Assembly: GCF_000143885.2 (NCBI RefSeq)
Contig: NC_018581.1
Location: forward strand, 2,790,001 to 2,854,000
DNA length: 64,000 nucleotides
Origin: Gordonia sp. KTR9
GTDB lineage: Bacteria; Actinomycetota; Actinomycetes; Mycobacteriales; Mycobacteriaceae
Reading direction: 5' to 3'
Shown here in pieces: positions 47,201-54,302 of the stretch. Position numbers and translations under genes: made by a program. Every line of letters begins with the position of its first letter. Position 1 is the stretch's first letter. The notes under the pieces were generated by a model. That model worked only from the letters and a program-made list of their open reading frames with translations. It had not been told where the DNA came from and made no database searches.

Positions 47201-50200
47201 CGCTGATGTGCGAGCGGGGAGCATCGCGGTCTCAGCACTGACCGACCGGCACCGCAACCGGATCCGCTTCGTCTTCGACGAGCACGGAAGACCCTCCGCT
47301 GTCGAACATTCCGCCGGCTATCGCATCGACGTCCAGTGCGACGGCGCCCGGATCCTCGGATACCGCCTGGTCGCCGGGGTGGACGGCGTCCCCGTAGACG
47401 AGCAGCTGTGCACCTTCGCCTACCATCGCGGCCATCTCGCAGCGTCGACCAACGCCGTCGGCGCGACAACACGTTTCGGGTACGACGACGCCGGGCGAAT
47501 GACCTGGTGGCGCGACTCGATCGGGATGGAGTACTGGAACCGGTACGACGACCTCGGCCGCGTCACCATCCAGTCCGGCATGAACGGAGTCTGGTCCGGG
47601 CGGTTCGACTACCAGCTCCGAACGGCAGGTCCCGGGTCGATGACGACCTACACCGATGCCGTCGGCGCGACGACGCTGTACGGCATCGACGCAGACAATC
47701 GAGTGCGGCAGGAGATCGATCCGCTGGGGCGGATCACCCGGACCGACTACAACGACAGTCGGCAACCGATGGTGCTCACCGGTCCGGATGGGCTTCCGAC
47801 GCGGCTGCACTACAACGCCTTCGGCGATGTCGAACGGATCGTCGGCCCCGACGGCGCATTGACGGAGGTGAGTTACGCAGGCCCGGGACGCCCCGACAGA
47901 GTCGTCGAACCAGGTCCGATAACCACGCGTATCACGTACACCGACAACGGAAGTCCGCTGACAGTGACCGACAATGCCGGCGCGGTCACGTCATACACCT
48001 ACGACGAACATGGTGCGCTGACCTCACACACGGATCCCGACGGTGTGATGGTTCGGTACCGCAACAACTCGGCCGGATTGCCGACTGAGATCACCGACAT
48101 GCTCGGCAACATGACGCGGATCGCGTACGACGCGTTCGGACGGCCGGTCGAGGTCGTCGACGCCGAGGGCGCCATCACGGTCGTCGGGTACGACGCGATG
48201 GGGAATCGGACTAGTCTCGTCGCTCCCGATGGTGGACAGTCGCGTTGGGAGTACGACGGCGAAGGAAACTGCGTCGCTTACGTCGATCCGGTTGGCGCGT
48301 TTACTCGTTGGGAGTATGGCCACTACGACCTACCGATCGCCCGGGTCGACGCCGACGGATCGCGAACCACGTTCACCTACGACACCGCACGCAGGCTCGT
48401 CGAGGTCACCAACCCTGACAGTCTCGTGTGGAGCTATACCTACAGCGCGGACGGCTCGTTGCAGTCCGAGACCGACTTCAACGGCGCGACAACCACGTAC
48501 GCCTACGACGCGGGCGGACGACTCGCCACGCGGACGAACGCTGCCGGGCAGGCCGTGGCGTTCGAGTACGACGCGGCTGGTCGTGTCGTCGCTGAACGGT
48601 GCTCCGACCCGCTCAACCCTGAGTTCGATGGCGAGGTCACCGGGTACAGCTACGACTCCGCAGGACGGCCCGAGAGTGTCGTCGGTGCGTTCGGGCGGTG
48701 GCACTCGACCTACACGGCAGCGGGAATGCCGCAGCTGAGCGGCGTGAACGACGGATCCACGGACTGGGTGATCGAGTCGGGGTGGACCGGCGCAGGTCGC
48801 TTGGCATGGGTGACGACGCCGACCGCGGTACACACGCGTTTCGGGTACGACCCGCGTGGCGTGCTCGACTTCATCTCGACCGCTGGCCGTACCTGCGACA
48901 TCACCACCTCAGCCACGGGCCGCGAGCAGCGTCGACAATTCGAGGGCACGGCGATCGACTCGTCGTGGGATCCGGTCGGTCGGCTCATCGGTCGGTCGGT
49001 TGCGACGGTCTCTGCGAATCCGGCGACGCTGAACTTCGGGTCCGGCGATGCGGCTGGTGGGGGACCGGAACGCACTGTCGCACGAGCTGAGTACACGTAC
49101 CGCCCTGATGGCATCCTGACAACTTCAACGACGACGCTTGCCGAACGCGGCCGGACTGACTACAGAGTCGACGTGCTCGGGCGGATAACTGCGGCAATCA
49201 GCCCAACCGGCTCGGAGCAACTGACCTACGACGCGACGGGCAACATCACCGGTTACGGGACCTCAGCGATCGCGTCTTCTGATGCGCAAGCCACCGGCCG
49301 ACCTCCGTCCCCTGATGCGCGGGAAGCCAGCCAGCCTCCGCGCCCTGAGGTGCGAGGCGGCAGTCAGCCTCTGCCCCCTGAGGTGCGAGGCGCTAGCCAG
49401 CCGCCTCCGATCCCTGAGGTGCGAGGCGCTAGCCGAGCCTCGAAGGGCACCCGCTGGCGATACTCCGGCACGCTGCTCGTCGACGACGGCCGTACGTCGT
49501 ACCGCTACGACCCCGCCGGTCGCCTCACCTCGATGAGTCGGAGGCGGCTGTCGCGGAAACCCGATGTTTTGCAATATGTCTGGGACGCTCACGATCGACT
49601 GCGCAGCGTGACCACTCCCGACGCTACGACGTGGACGTACACCTACGACCACTTGGGACGTCGACTCAGCAAAACCAACACAGCAACCGGGGCAGTCACC
49701 CGGTTCCACTGGCACGGCGAGCAGATGGTCGAGCAGACGGAGTCGACGCCTGCTGTCCCGGACGCGGACTCCAACGCTGGCCTCACGGCGACTACCTGGA
49801 CGTTCGCGCCCTACGCGTACACGCCCTTAGCGCAAACTCGCAGCACCAAATCAATCACGGCGTCGGACACCATCGAGTTCGAGGACGGCGCACAGGACGG
49901 GGAGGTGAGTCTCAATCTGGGTGCACCTGCATCCGCGTCGCCCAGACCGCGAGAGTGGACCCAGGCCGAGGTCGACCGAGAGTTCTTCGCGATCGTGACT
50001 GATCAGATCGCGACACCGACTGCACTCGTTGACCCGCTAACTGGAGAGGTCGCAGGACACTCAGCGAGGACACTTTACGGCGAGAGCACGTGGGTTGGCT
50101 CGTCGACGCCGTGGGCGTTCCCGGGTCAGTACGCGGACCCCGAAAGCGGTCTCCACTACAACCGACACAGGTACTACCACCCAGGCTCGGGGCGCTACCT

Positions 50201-50624
50201 GAGTCCGGACCCGTTGGGACTGCGGCCCGCACCCAACCCTCATACATATCCGACGAACCCCACATTGGCGGCTGACCCGCGTGGTCTGGCCCCAACCAAG
50301 GGTTGCGGTGACTCCCGCTCCCGTGACGGCGACTCGCTGGAACGGGACGACAAACAGTCCCCCGAGCGGAGGCTATGGGAGATCACCAAGGACGGCACAT
50401 CAGAGACGAGGTCCTGGGGCTCCAGAAAGTACTACCAGAGCAAATCGGACGGCCTCTGGTGGTCAAAGGATGATGCTGGTCACGGGAATTCGGTGTGGAA
50501 GGTGTACACAGAAGATAAGCGCGGACTGCATTGGTTCAGGGACGCCGACGAGTACGGAGATTTTATCGTGGGCAAACACAAAGGCGATGCCGGAGTCTAC
50601 ATACCCAGAAAGGACCTGCATTGA
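44220..50624 (+). CDS. RHS-repeat polymorphic toxin, T7SS type
   Basis: The protein has 2134 aa from GTG 44220. Order: helical T7SS-type N-terminal region (1-about 370); a roughly 490-residue Pro/Ala/Asp-rich linker (375-865); a DUF6531 region starting CRSNGEPVNVATGEYF near 870; RHS/YD repeats (about 1070-1900) of the GxxxxYxYDxxGR type; the RHS core GQYADPESGLHYNRHRYY near 1965 with LSPDPLGL and AADPRGLAP; and a C-terminal toxin of about 110 residues. The toxin has WWSKDDAGHGNSVWKVYTE and GDFIVGKHKGDAGVYIP. This pattern resembles the Ntox21 group, but that name is from memory. RHS proteins encapsulate and release such toxins against competing bacteria. An in-frame 33-bp repeat interrupts the shell near residue 1690-1740. 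The presumed immunity gene overlaps the stop. Confidence 0.92.
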   Translation: MGLFDALEGGKEVLGGLVDGATEILGGGLRAVGLDSIATGVEDFGDDVANSLGAMPDEKNLDQTKDPKELILGDPPGITALAEKFTGFAGNFVAAGEGLRGISVGDWSGTGAVEFRDATGRQVPQWFAAGDAASKAAAALSGWAGVVTFAQRKAAEAVRIWEEGERKRDEWVAKANVYNDELDDYKNDRRDTPPTHPGPDPWPGYKAEAERVLKVGRDHRNSSAPGVKADLSGAASMAPPMPSAFDQARMTASDVGTAGLTGFNHFEAGLIGSVTEVVKGLNMLSPQNPYNIANPHQYMRNSATMVTGIVHQVAHPDEFVRNFAGSGWSTDPSQALGNVIGNTVMMIAPGPKGGSLITGLAKSGRNLPTTPPTPHISPTSHRPDAPPASPHPTPAPHGSSPNTPGASPSAELPGRHGPDIPVDHDAPPVPRADGPAPEAPAAEPPSPASSPNPAPTPDSSAPPAGAVDTPPSGGSPESPAPRPDAASPDQPVAGGPVDGSGPHAPNPDTAAPAPKPEPAPSPVADGPGSQTPGPADNPSGPRNLGDDDPPGPNRGDTTTPAAAAGGDNSPGHSTPGHNAVDRDDAPNPAHHEPSPAKPDEPVVDRTPIRHDEPAGGHPPKADEAAPTTPHARPDTDAPGPRPSPTSTHPDAPTTRPDIVDTPTRTPDQADTPATGPIAPVGAHHPVSTPHATPDAAQPKPGATPTSPGAPSRADAPAASPRTPDHTPDRTPPARTTPESTTPRDVDRGRPVPSNTHHVPEPTVRNAPETTPSPRSGPDDRPIPPAVIPDRPFTPERPAAANPRPAGPDAPSSPRDPEPSNRPDGDNPDGTNSTPDNDTGQPHDAGHPDRTDAGSTERADTSEGNESPEQCRSNGEPVNVATGEYFLPLTDVDLPGFLPLRLTHRHRSRYRWGRWLGPTTPSTFDARAIVTDDLVTIVDADGTMTNFPKPQADSVSRSVNDTDWELRATATDGYQLTHIRTLVSWFFIPIPELDGADVRAGSIAVSALTDRHRNRIRFVFDEHGRPSAVEHSAGYRIDVQCDGARILGYRLVAGVDGVPVDEQLCTFAYHRGHLAASTNAVGATTRFGYDDAGRMTWWRDSIGMEYWNRYDDLGRVTIQSGMNGVWSGRFDYQLRTAGPGSMTTYTDAVGATTLYGIDADNRVRQEIDPLGRITRTDYNDSRQPMVLTGPDGLPTRLHYNAFGDVERIVGPDGALTEVSYAGPGRPDRVVEPGPITTRITYTDNGSPLTVTDNAGAVTSYTYDEHGALTSHTDPDGVMVRYRNNSAGLPTEITDMLGNMTRIAYDAFGRPVEVVDAEGAITVVGYDAMGNRTSLVAPDGGQSRWEYDGEGNCVAYVDPVGAFTRWEYGHYDLPIARVDADGSRTTFTYDTARRLVEVTNPDSLVWSYTYSADGSLQSETDFNGATTTYAYDAGGRLATRTNAAGQAVAFEYDAAGRVVAERCSDPLNPEFDGEVTGYSYDSAGRPESVVGAFGRWHSTYTAAGMPQLSGVNDGSTDWVIESGWTGAGRLAWVTTPTAVHTRFGYDPRGVLDFISTAGRTCDITTSATGREQRRQFEGTAIDSSWDPVGRLIGRSVATVSANPATLNFGSGDAAGGGPERTVARAEYTYRPDGILTTSTTTLAERGRTDYRVDVLGRITAAISPTGSEQLTYDATGNITGYGTSAIASSDAQATGRPPSPDAREASQPPRPEVRGGSQPLPPEVRGASQPPPIPEVRGASRASKGTRWRYSGTLLVDDGRTSYRYDPAGRLTSMSRRRLSRKPDVLQYVWDAHDRLRSVTTPDATTWTYTYDHLGRRLSKTNTATGAVTRFHWHGEQMVEQTESTPAVPDADSNAGLTATTWTFAPYAYTPLAQTRSTKSITASDTIEFEDGAQDGEVSLNLGAPASASPRPREWTQAEVDREFFAIVTDQIATPTALVDPLTGEVAGHSARTLYGESTWVGSSTPWAFPGQYADPESGLHYNRHRYYHPGSGRYLSPDPLGLRPAPNPHTYPTNPTLAADPRGLAPTKGCGDSRSRDGDSLERDDKQSPERRLWEITKDGTSETRSWGSRKYYQSKSDGLWWSKDDAGHGNSVWKVYTEDKRGLHWFRDADEYGDFIVGKHKGDAGVYIPRKDLH
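49278..49447 (+). repeat. In-frame 33/36-bp tandem repeat within the RHS gene
   Basis: Five units begin at 49278, 49311, 49344, 49377 and 49413 (spacing 33, 33, 33, 36). Later units share CCTGAGGTGCGAGGCGCTAG. They encode an 11-12-residue repeat ending in PEVRGASQPP. The last unit continues into AGCCGAGCCTCGAAGGG, which pairs imperfectly with the unit start, so the DNA resembles a palindromic intergenic repeat. It lies between RHS strands, where a loop can tolerate extra residues. Confidence 0.85.
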
Positions 50625-51040
50625 TCACCTCACTCAGCGAGTATGAGTCACTCCTCAACAGCGACGACGTCGAAGATCGGCACCGTGTGGCTCGTGACTC
50701 GGCACCGGCGGAGGTGTGGCTCAAAATCATCTCAGAAATGCCCAAGTATCGGCCATACGTGGTTCAGAACAAGACTCTTCCGCTTGACGTTCTCCGGGTT
50801 CTTGCGCAGGACGTAGATCGCGACGTGCGTTTCACAGTTGCAATGCGACGGGCTGCGGCGAAGGACGAAACGATTGCCGACCTATTGGCCTCCGATTCCG
50901 ACGCGGGCGTCCGAGCGGCGCTAGCGAAGAACCCTAAGCTCAGACAAACCGTGTTGCAGCGACTCGCAGGTGACGAGGATGATTGGGTCCGCGAGTGCGC
51001 TGAGAACTCTCTCGCACAACGGACGCAATCTTCTACTTGA
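50621..51040 (+). CDS. HEAT-like repeat protein, presumed immunity to the RHS toxin
   Basis: TTG 50621 overlaps the toxin stop (TTGA) with AAAGGA upstream, giving 139 aa. The sequence is a row of short helical repeats with the pattern P-L-VL..LA.D.D..VR..VA: LPLDVLRVLAQDVDRDVRFT, IADLLASDSDAGVRAALAKN, LQRLAGDEDDWVREC. This is a HEAT/leucine-rich-variant solenoid. A small gene coupled to the end of a polymorphic toxin gene is the usual position of its immunity protein. No direct evidence of binding is available from sequence. Confidence 0.8.
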   Translation: MITSLSEYESLLNSDDVEDRHRVARDSAPAEVWLKIISEMPKYRPYVVQNKTLPLDVLRVLAQDVDRDVRFTVAMRRAAAKDETIADLLASDSDAGVRAALAKNPKLRQTVLQRLAGDEDDWVRECAENSLAQRTQSST

Positions 51041-51049
51041 TGACTCGTA

Positions 51050-51187
51050 GTGGCGTTGGGACTGCAGGCGATCGCAAGCTGGTTTCGAGAACCTGGCGTC
51101 GCCGAAGTAGTGAAATGTCGGGGAGCGCCAGAACGCACAGACTGGCTAGGCCGGCATACTGCCGAAAAGTTTTGGGAGGAAAAGTGA
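51050..51187 (+). pseudogene. Orphan toxin C-terminal fragment
   Basis: A 45-codon frame (GTG 51050 to TGA 51187) reads as protein (GLQAIASWFREPGVAEVV then DWLGRHTAEKFWEEK) and ends overlapping the start of the next gene as GTGA. An in-frame TGA lies just upstream, so it cannot be a full toxin. Fragments like this, the 3' end of a displaced RHS toxin tip still attached to its immunity gene, are typical of loci that swap tips by recombination. No family recognised. Confidence 0.55.
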
Positions 51188-51594
51188 TTGGACAGTACGC
51201 CGACCAAGCCCGCCGGGCCTTGACGGAATACTTCGAAACCTACTCGACATCGACAGTAATCTACATCGAGCTGCCAGACCTTCCTCGTGGTAGGTCCCTC
51301 GATAGTTACTTCTCGCTCGACTCCGTTGAAGTGCGCGAGGGAACAGAGATCTATGCCGACCTCGGATATACGGCGTACTTCACGGTTAACCCAACCAGCG
51401 TGAAGCTGAGTGACGACCTATTCGCTCTTACGATTGAAGGGGGCGCCTTAGAATTCGGTACCTCTAGCATGCGGCGTTTCTATGAGCAAGGAACTATTCA
51501 GTTTTTTGTCATCCCCAATACGCCCATAACCGAGCGCGCACGTGAAAGCGGCGAAGCGAGATTACGAAGCTTGCTCGCAGAGCTTTCCGCGTGA
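51184..51594 (+). CDS. Presumed orphan immunity protein
   Basis: GTG 51184 (GGGAGG upstream) gives 136 aa; longer in-frame starts are not supported. It is a soluble alpha/beta protein with YADQARRALTEYFETYS at the N-terminus and a beta-rich middle (TEIYADLGYTAYFTVNP, FALTIEGGALEFG). No family is recognised. Its start overlaps the stop of a toxin-like fragment by 4 bp, the coupling expected of an immunity gene whose toxin has been displaced. GC is lower than in the RHS shell. Confidence 0.65.
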   Translation: MIGQYADQARRALTEYFETYSTSTVIYIELPDLPRGRSLDSYFSLDSVEVREGTEIYADLGYTAYFTVNPTSVKLSDDLFALTIEGGALEFGTSSMRRFYEQGTIQFFVIPNTPITERARESGEARLRSLLAELSA

Positions 51595-51682
51595 CCCTCT
51601 TGTCTCAGTACCGTTCCAAACACCAACCGGCGAGCCAGGTCTCAACGAACCTGCCTCGCCTGCCACACCCGTCACAGACCGC

Positions 51683-51997
51683 CTAGGAAGGAAGAGTTGT
51701 CCTGCTGGTCCCGCGAATGGCGAGCAGCGTGGCGGTACCGATCAGGCAGACACCGACGACCCAGTAGGCGGGTGACATGGCGTTCCCAGTCGATTCGACG
51801 ACCTGGGCCGCCACGTACGGCGCGATCCCCGCCCGTGGCGATGGTGCCGATGTTGAACCCGAGCGAGACACCGGTGTAGCGGGTGGCCCGGGGGAACAGC
51901 TCGGAGAAGACGGGAACGCGGGCACCTGCACGACACCGTTGAGCGTCATGTAGACGAAGTAGATGAGTCCGACGACCACGATGCTGCCGGTCGAATC
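51683..51997 (-). pseudogene. MFS transporter remnant with two frameshifts
   Basis: Pieces of one transporter C-terminus lie in alternating frames: STGSIVVVGLIYFVYMTLNG in one frame, then FSELFPRATRYTGVSLGFNI in a second after a shift near 51915, then back to the first near 51828 for IAPYVAAQVVESTGNAMSPA and YWVVGVCLIGTATLLAI. This is the MHS/metabolite-symporter type of MFS protein (ELFP-R-RYTG motif). The rest of the gene is not recognisable up to 52200. It is a decayed remnant, unless the shifts are sequencing errors. Confidence 0.75.
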
Positions 51998-52159
51998 GAG
52001 GGTTTCGGCGGAGACTCGCTGGCGACAAAGGTCGATCGCGTCCGCGACGCCGCAGCGCGGATATCCACAGTGCTGCAATCCGTTCCGCGGTAGCGGCTCG
52101 TCGGAGCACGCGTCCGGCCCCGAACACGTCTGCAGCGCTGCCTCCGACCGACAAATGCA

Positions 52160-52192
52160 GACGATCCCACCGACAGAGTAGGTGGGATCGTC
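52160..52192 (-). terminator. Probable terminator of the M23 peptidase gene
   Basis: GACGATCCCACC (52160-52171) pairs perfectly with GGTGGGATCGTC (52181-52192) around a 9-nt loop. It lies 24 bp past the stop of the M23 gene. On that strand it is followed by TGCATTTGTC, a weak T-rich tail. Confidence 0.7.
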
Positions 52193-52215
52193 GTTGCAGC
52201 AGGGTCAGGCGTCAA

Positions 52216-52971
52216 TCACGGATGAACCCCACGCTTGTTGAGCCACGCCTGCGGATCGATCTTGGTGCCGTTGGCGTCCCAGACCTCGTAGTGGAGGTGC
52301 GGGCCGGTGGACTGGCCGCGGTTGCCGACGGTCGCGATTCTTTCACCGGCGCGGACCTTCTGGCCGGGACGGACGAAGCTCTGGTCGACGTGACCGAAGA
52401 CGCCGACGGTGCCGTCGTCCTGCTTCACCCGGACCCACTGGCCGAAGCCGGACGCGGGGCCGGACTCGAGGACGACACCATCGGTCACGGCGTAGATGGG
52501 GGTTCCGACCTTGTTGGCGATGTCGACTCCGTTGTGGTGGGTTCCCCATCGCGGGCCGTAGCCGGAGGTCACGGTGCCGCTGACGGGCTTCACAGCCGTC
52601 TTGATGCCAGGGATGCCGGGGTTACCGGGGGTGAACACCGACGGCGGCAGGACGTCGCGAGCCAAGTCGTCGATCTCGGGCGGCAGGACCAGACCGGCCG
52701 GGAGCTTCACGTTGTCGGGCAACGCGATCTTCGGCGCAGGCGGGGGAGCGGGCTGGGCCGACGCCTGCGCTGCGGTACCGGCCGTCAGGCTGATAGCACC
52801 GACGAACGCGGCGAAGGCGCCGGTCCGCACAGCCGTGCGGGTGGTCGAGCGCGAGGCGGCGCGATGACGCCCGGGCCCCGACGCGCGCGGCGTCGAGTCG
52901 AGCAGGGCGCGGGTGGCGGGGCGCGTCGTGGTCTGGGCGTTCAGGCGGTGATGAGGCACAGCGTTGTCCAT
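52216..52971 (-). CDS. M23-family metallopeptidase, secreted
   Basis: ATG 52971 gives 251 aa. An Arg-rich N-terminal stretch precedes a hydrophobic segment GAFAAFVGAISLTAGTAAQA, a signal peptide, then a Pro-rich linker. The M23 (LytM-like) domain is complete: SGYGPRWGTHHNGVDIANKV with the first zinc His and Asp, FGHVDQSFVRPGQKV, and GPHLHYEVWD with the HxH motif. It should cut peptidoglycan cross-bridges, in growth or as a resuscitation-type hydrolase. A terminator hairpin follows the gene. Confidence 0.9.
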   Translation of the reverse strand: MDNAVPHHRLNAQTTTRPATRALLDSTPRASGPGRHRAASRSTTRTAVRTGAFAAFVGAISLTAGTAAQASAQPAPPPAPKIALPDNVKLPAGLVLPPEIDDLARDVLPPSVFTPGNPGIPGIKTAVKPVSGTVTSGYGPRWGTHHNGVDIANKVGTPIYAVTDGVVLESGPASGFGQWVRVKQDDGTVGVFGHVDQSFVRPGQKVRAGERIATVGNRGQSTGPHLHYEVWDANGTKIDPQAWLNKRGVHP

Positions 52972-53136
52972 CTCGGGTTGGGTAACGGTTCGGTATCGGC
53001 AAGGACACGGCGAGGTTACCCACGCGGACATAAGCAGACCCTGAGAGTGCTCGCTCATCGTCCACAGAATCGCAGTTCACACGCCCAGAGAGATCTGGGT
53101 CACACCCGCCGATCTCCGCCGTGGCACCGTGGAACC

Positions 53137-53427
53137 ATGCCCGATCCCGAACACACCCCCGACGGCCACCACATCATCGTCAACGGCCGGAAGTGGCGGG
53201 CGACGGATCCGCTGATCCCGGACGAGCGCCGGGCCGAACTGCAGTCGATCCTCATGGCGTGGCGTCGAGACGTGAAACGGACAAAGGGCGCACCTGAGTC
53301 GCGCCATGGCGTCCAGGCCGCGAAGGTCGCGCTCGGGGAGCGCGGGACCCCATGGTGGGAGCAGACAAACGACGAGCGTCGGCAGAGGTGGGAGGCCGTC
53401 GTCCCGCGACCCGAAGCAGAGGGTTGA
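53137..53427 (+). CDS. Conserved small actinobacterial protein of unknown function
   Basis: ATG 53137 gives 96 aa; the in-frame region upstream shadows the M23 gene. The protein opens GHHIIVNGRKWRATDPLIP and contains DERRAELQSILMAWRRDVKR and VALGERGTPWWEQ, a pattern I associate with a conserved uncharacterised family in Mycobacteriales. It is soluble and basic. The divergent M23 gene starts about 165 bp away. Confidence 0.8.
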   Translation: MPDPEHTPDGHHIIVNGRKWRATDPLIPDERRAELQSILMAWRRDVKRTKGAPESRHGVQAAKVALGERGTPWWEQTNDERRQRWEAVVPRPEAEG

Positions 53428-53581
53428 CCACCTCGCCACTACGTAAGAGCCGTCAGGAGCCTAGCGGCTGGCACGCCGACCCTGCTGGCGAGCCCAACCT
53501 CGGAGATCGCCCTCCAATTCTCGCGGCCCTTTGTCGAGTGCCATTCCAGGCAAGATCACCTAGAGGGCCCGCGTCTCTCCA

Positions 53582-53611
53582 TTGACATGCAAGTGGCGAC
53601 TTGCCTATTGT
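53582..53611 (+). promoter_or_regulatory. Promoter with operator dyad for the arsR-VOC operon
   Basis: TTGACA (53582-53587) and TATTGT (53606-53611) are separated by 18 bases. The perfect dyad GCAAGT-GGCG-ACTTGC (53589-53604) fills the spacer. Transcription would start close to the GTG at 53617, so the mRNA would be nearly leaderless. The dyad is the likely binding site of the ArsR-type repressor encoded immediately downstream. Confidence 0.7.
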
Positions 53612-53616
53612 CAGGT

Positions 53617-53901
53617 GTGGCCGATGTGTTCCATGCACTCGATGACTCGACGAGGCGGGCAATCCTCGACGAGCTGGTCGAGCGCGACGGCCAGACGTTG
53701 TTCGAGATCTGCGGTCGTCTCACATCGCGGCGTGGGCTGAACCTGAGCCGGCAGGCGATCTCGCAGCATCTGGGCGTCCTGGAGTCCGCCGGACTCGTTC
53801 ACACCGAGAAACGTGGACGCTCCAAATTCCACTACTTCGACCCCGCACCAATCGGCGAGATCACCGACCGATGGCCCACCCCTCGAAAGGTCCTCCCATG
53901 A
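53617..53901 (+). CDS. ArsR-family transcriptional regulator
   Basis: GTG 53617 gives 94 aa; the ATG at 53587 overlaps the promoter and is unlikely. The winged-helix domain is complete: VFHALDDSTRRAILDELVER, then LNLSRQAISQHLGVLESAGL as the recognition helix region, and GRSKFHYFDPAPIGEI as the wing. No metal-binding CxC is present, so it probably responds to something other than arsenite. It overlaps the VOC gene by 4 bp (ATGA), and the dyad in its promoter suggests autorepression. Confidence 0.88.
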   Translation: MADVFHALDDSTRRAILDELVERDGQTLFEICGRLTSRRGLNLSRQAISQHLGVLESAGLVHTEKRGRSKFHYFDPAPIGEITDRWPTPRKVLP

Positions 53902-54302
53902 GGCTCACACTGATGTCCATCTTCGTCGACGACCAGCGCAAGGCGCACGAGTTCTACACCCAGATCCTGGGATTCACTACGCGACACGACATCCCGATGG
54001 GGGAGAACACGTGGTGGTTGACGGTCGTCTCGCCGCAAGATCCGGAGGGCATGGAGCTCCTGCTCGAACCGTCCGGCCACCCCGCGGTCAAGCCCTACCG
54101 CGATGCGCTCATCGAAGATGGAATCCCGTTGGCGCAGTTCGCCGTCGACGATGTTCAGGCCGAATACGAGAGGCTTCTCGGCCTCGGTGTCGAGTTCACC
54201 CAGGAACCCACCGACATCGGACCTGCGGTTGTCGCGGTCTTCGACGACACGTGCGGCAACCTCATCCAGATCGCTGCAACGAAAGACGGTGCCCCGCAGT
54301 GA
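53898..54302 (+). CDS. VOC-family (glyoxalase/bleomycin-resistance fold) protein
   Basis: ATG 53898 overlaps the arsR stop; the protein has 134 aa. It shows two beta-alpha-beta-beta-beta repeats: MSIFVDDQRKAHEFYTQILG at the start and IPLAQFAVDDVQAEYERLLG in the middle, ending in VFDDTCGNLIQIA with the conserved metal-site Glu region replaced by Gln. Possible roles are dioxygenase-like, lyase-like or drug binding. Regulation by the coupled ArsR protein is likely. Confidence 0.85.
   Translation: MRLTLMSIFVDDQRKAHEFYTQILGFTTRHDIPMGENTWWLTVVSPQDPEGMELLLEPSGHPAVKPYRDALIEDGIPLAQFAVDDVQAEYERLLGLGVEFTQEPTDIGPAVVAVFDDTCGNLIQIAATKDGAPQ

Noticed and set aside
52222..53136. Upstream extension of the 96-aa gene opposite the M23 gene
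   Set aside because: It runs through the M23 coding region on the other strand; the protein-like part begins at ATG 53137.
52972..53136. c-di-AMP (ydaO) riboswitch upstream of the M23 gene
   Set aside because: Such elements precede some actinobacterial peptidase genes, but the space is short and I could not find the conserved core.
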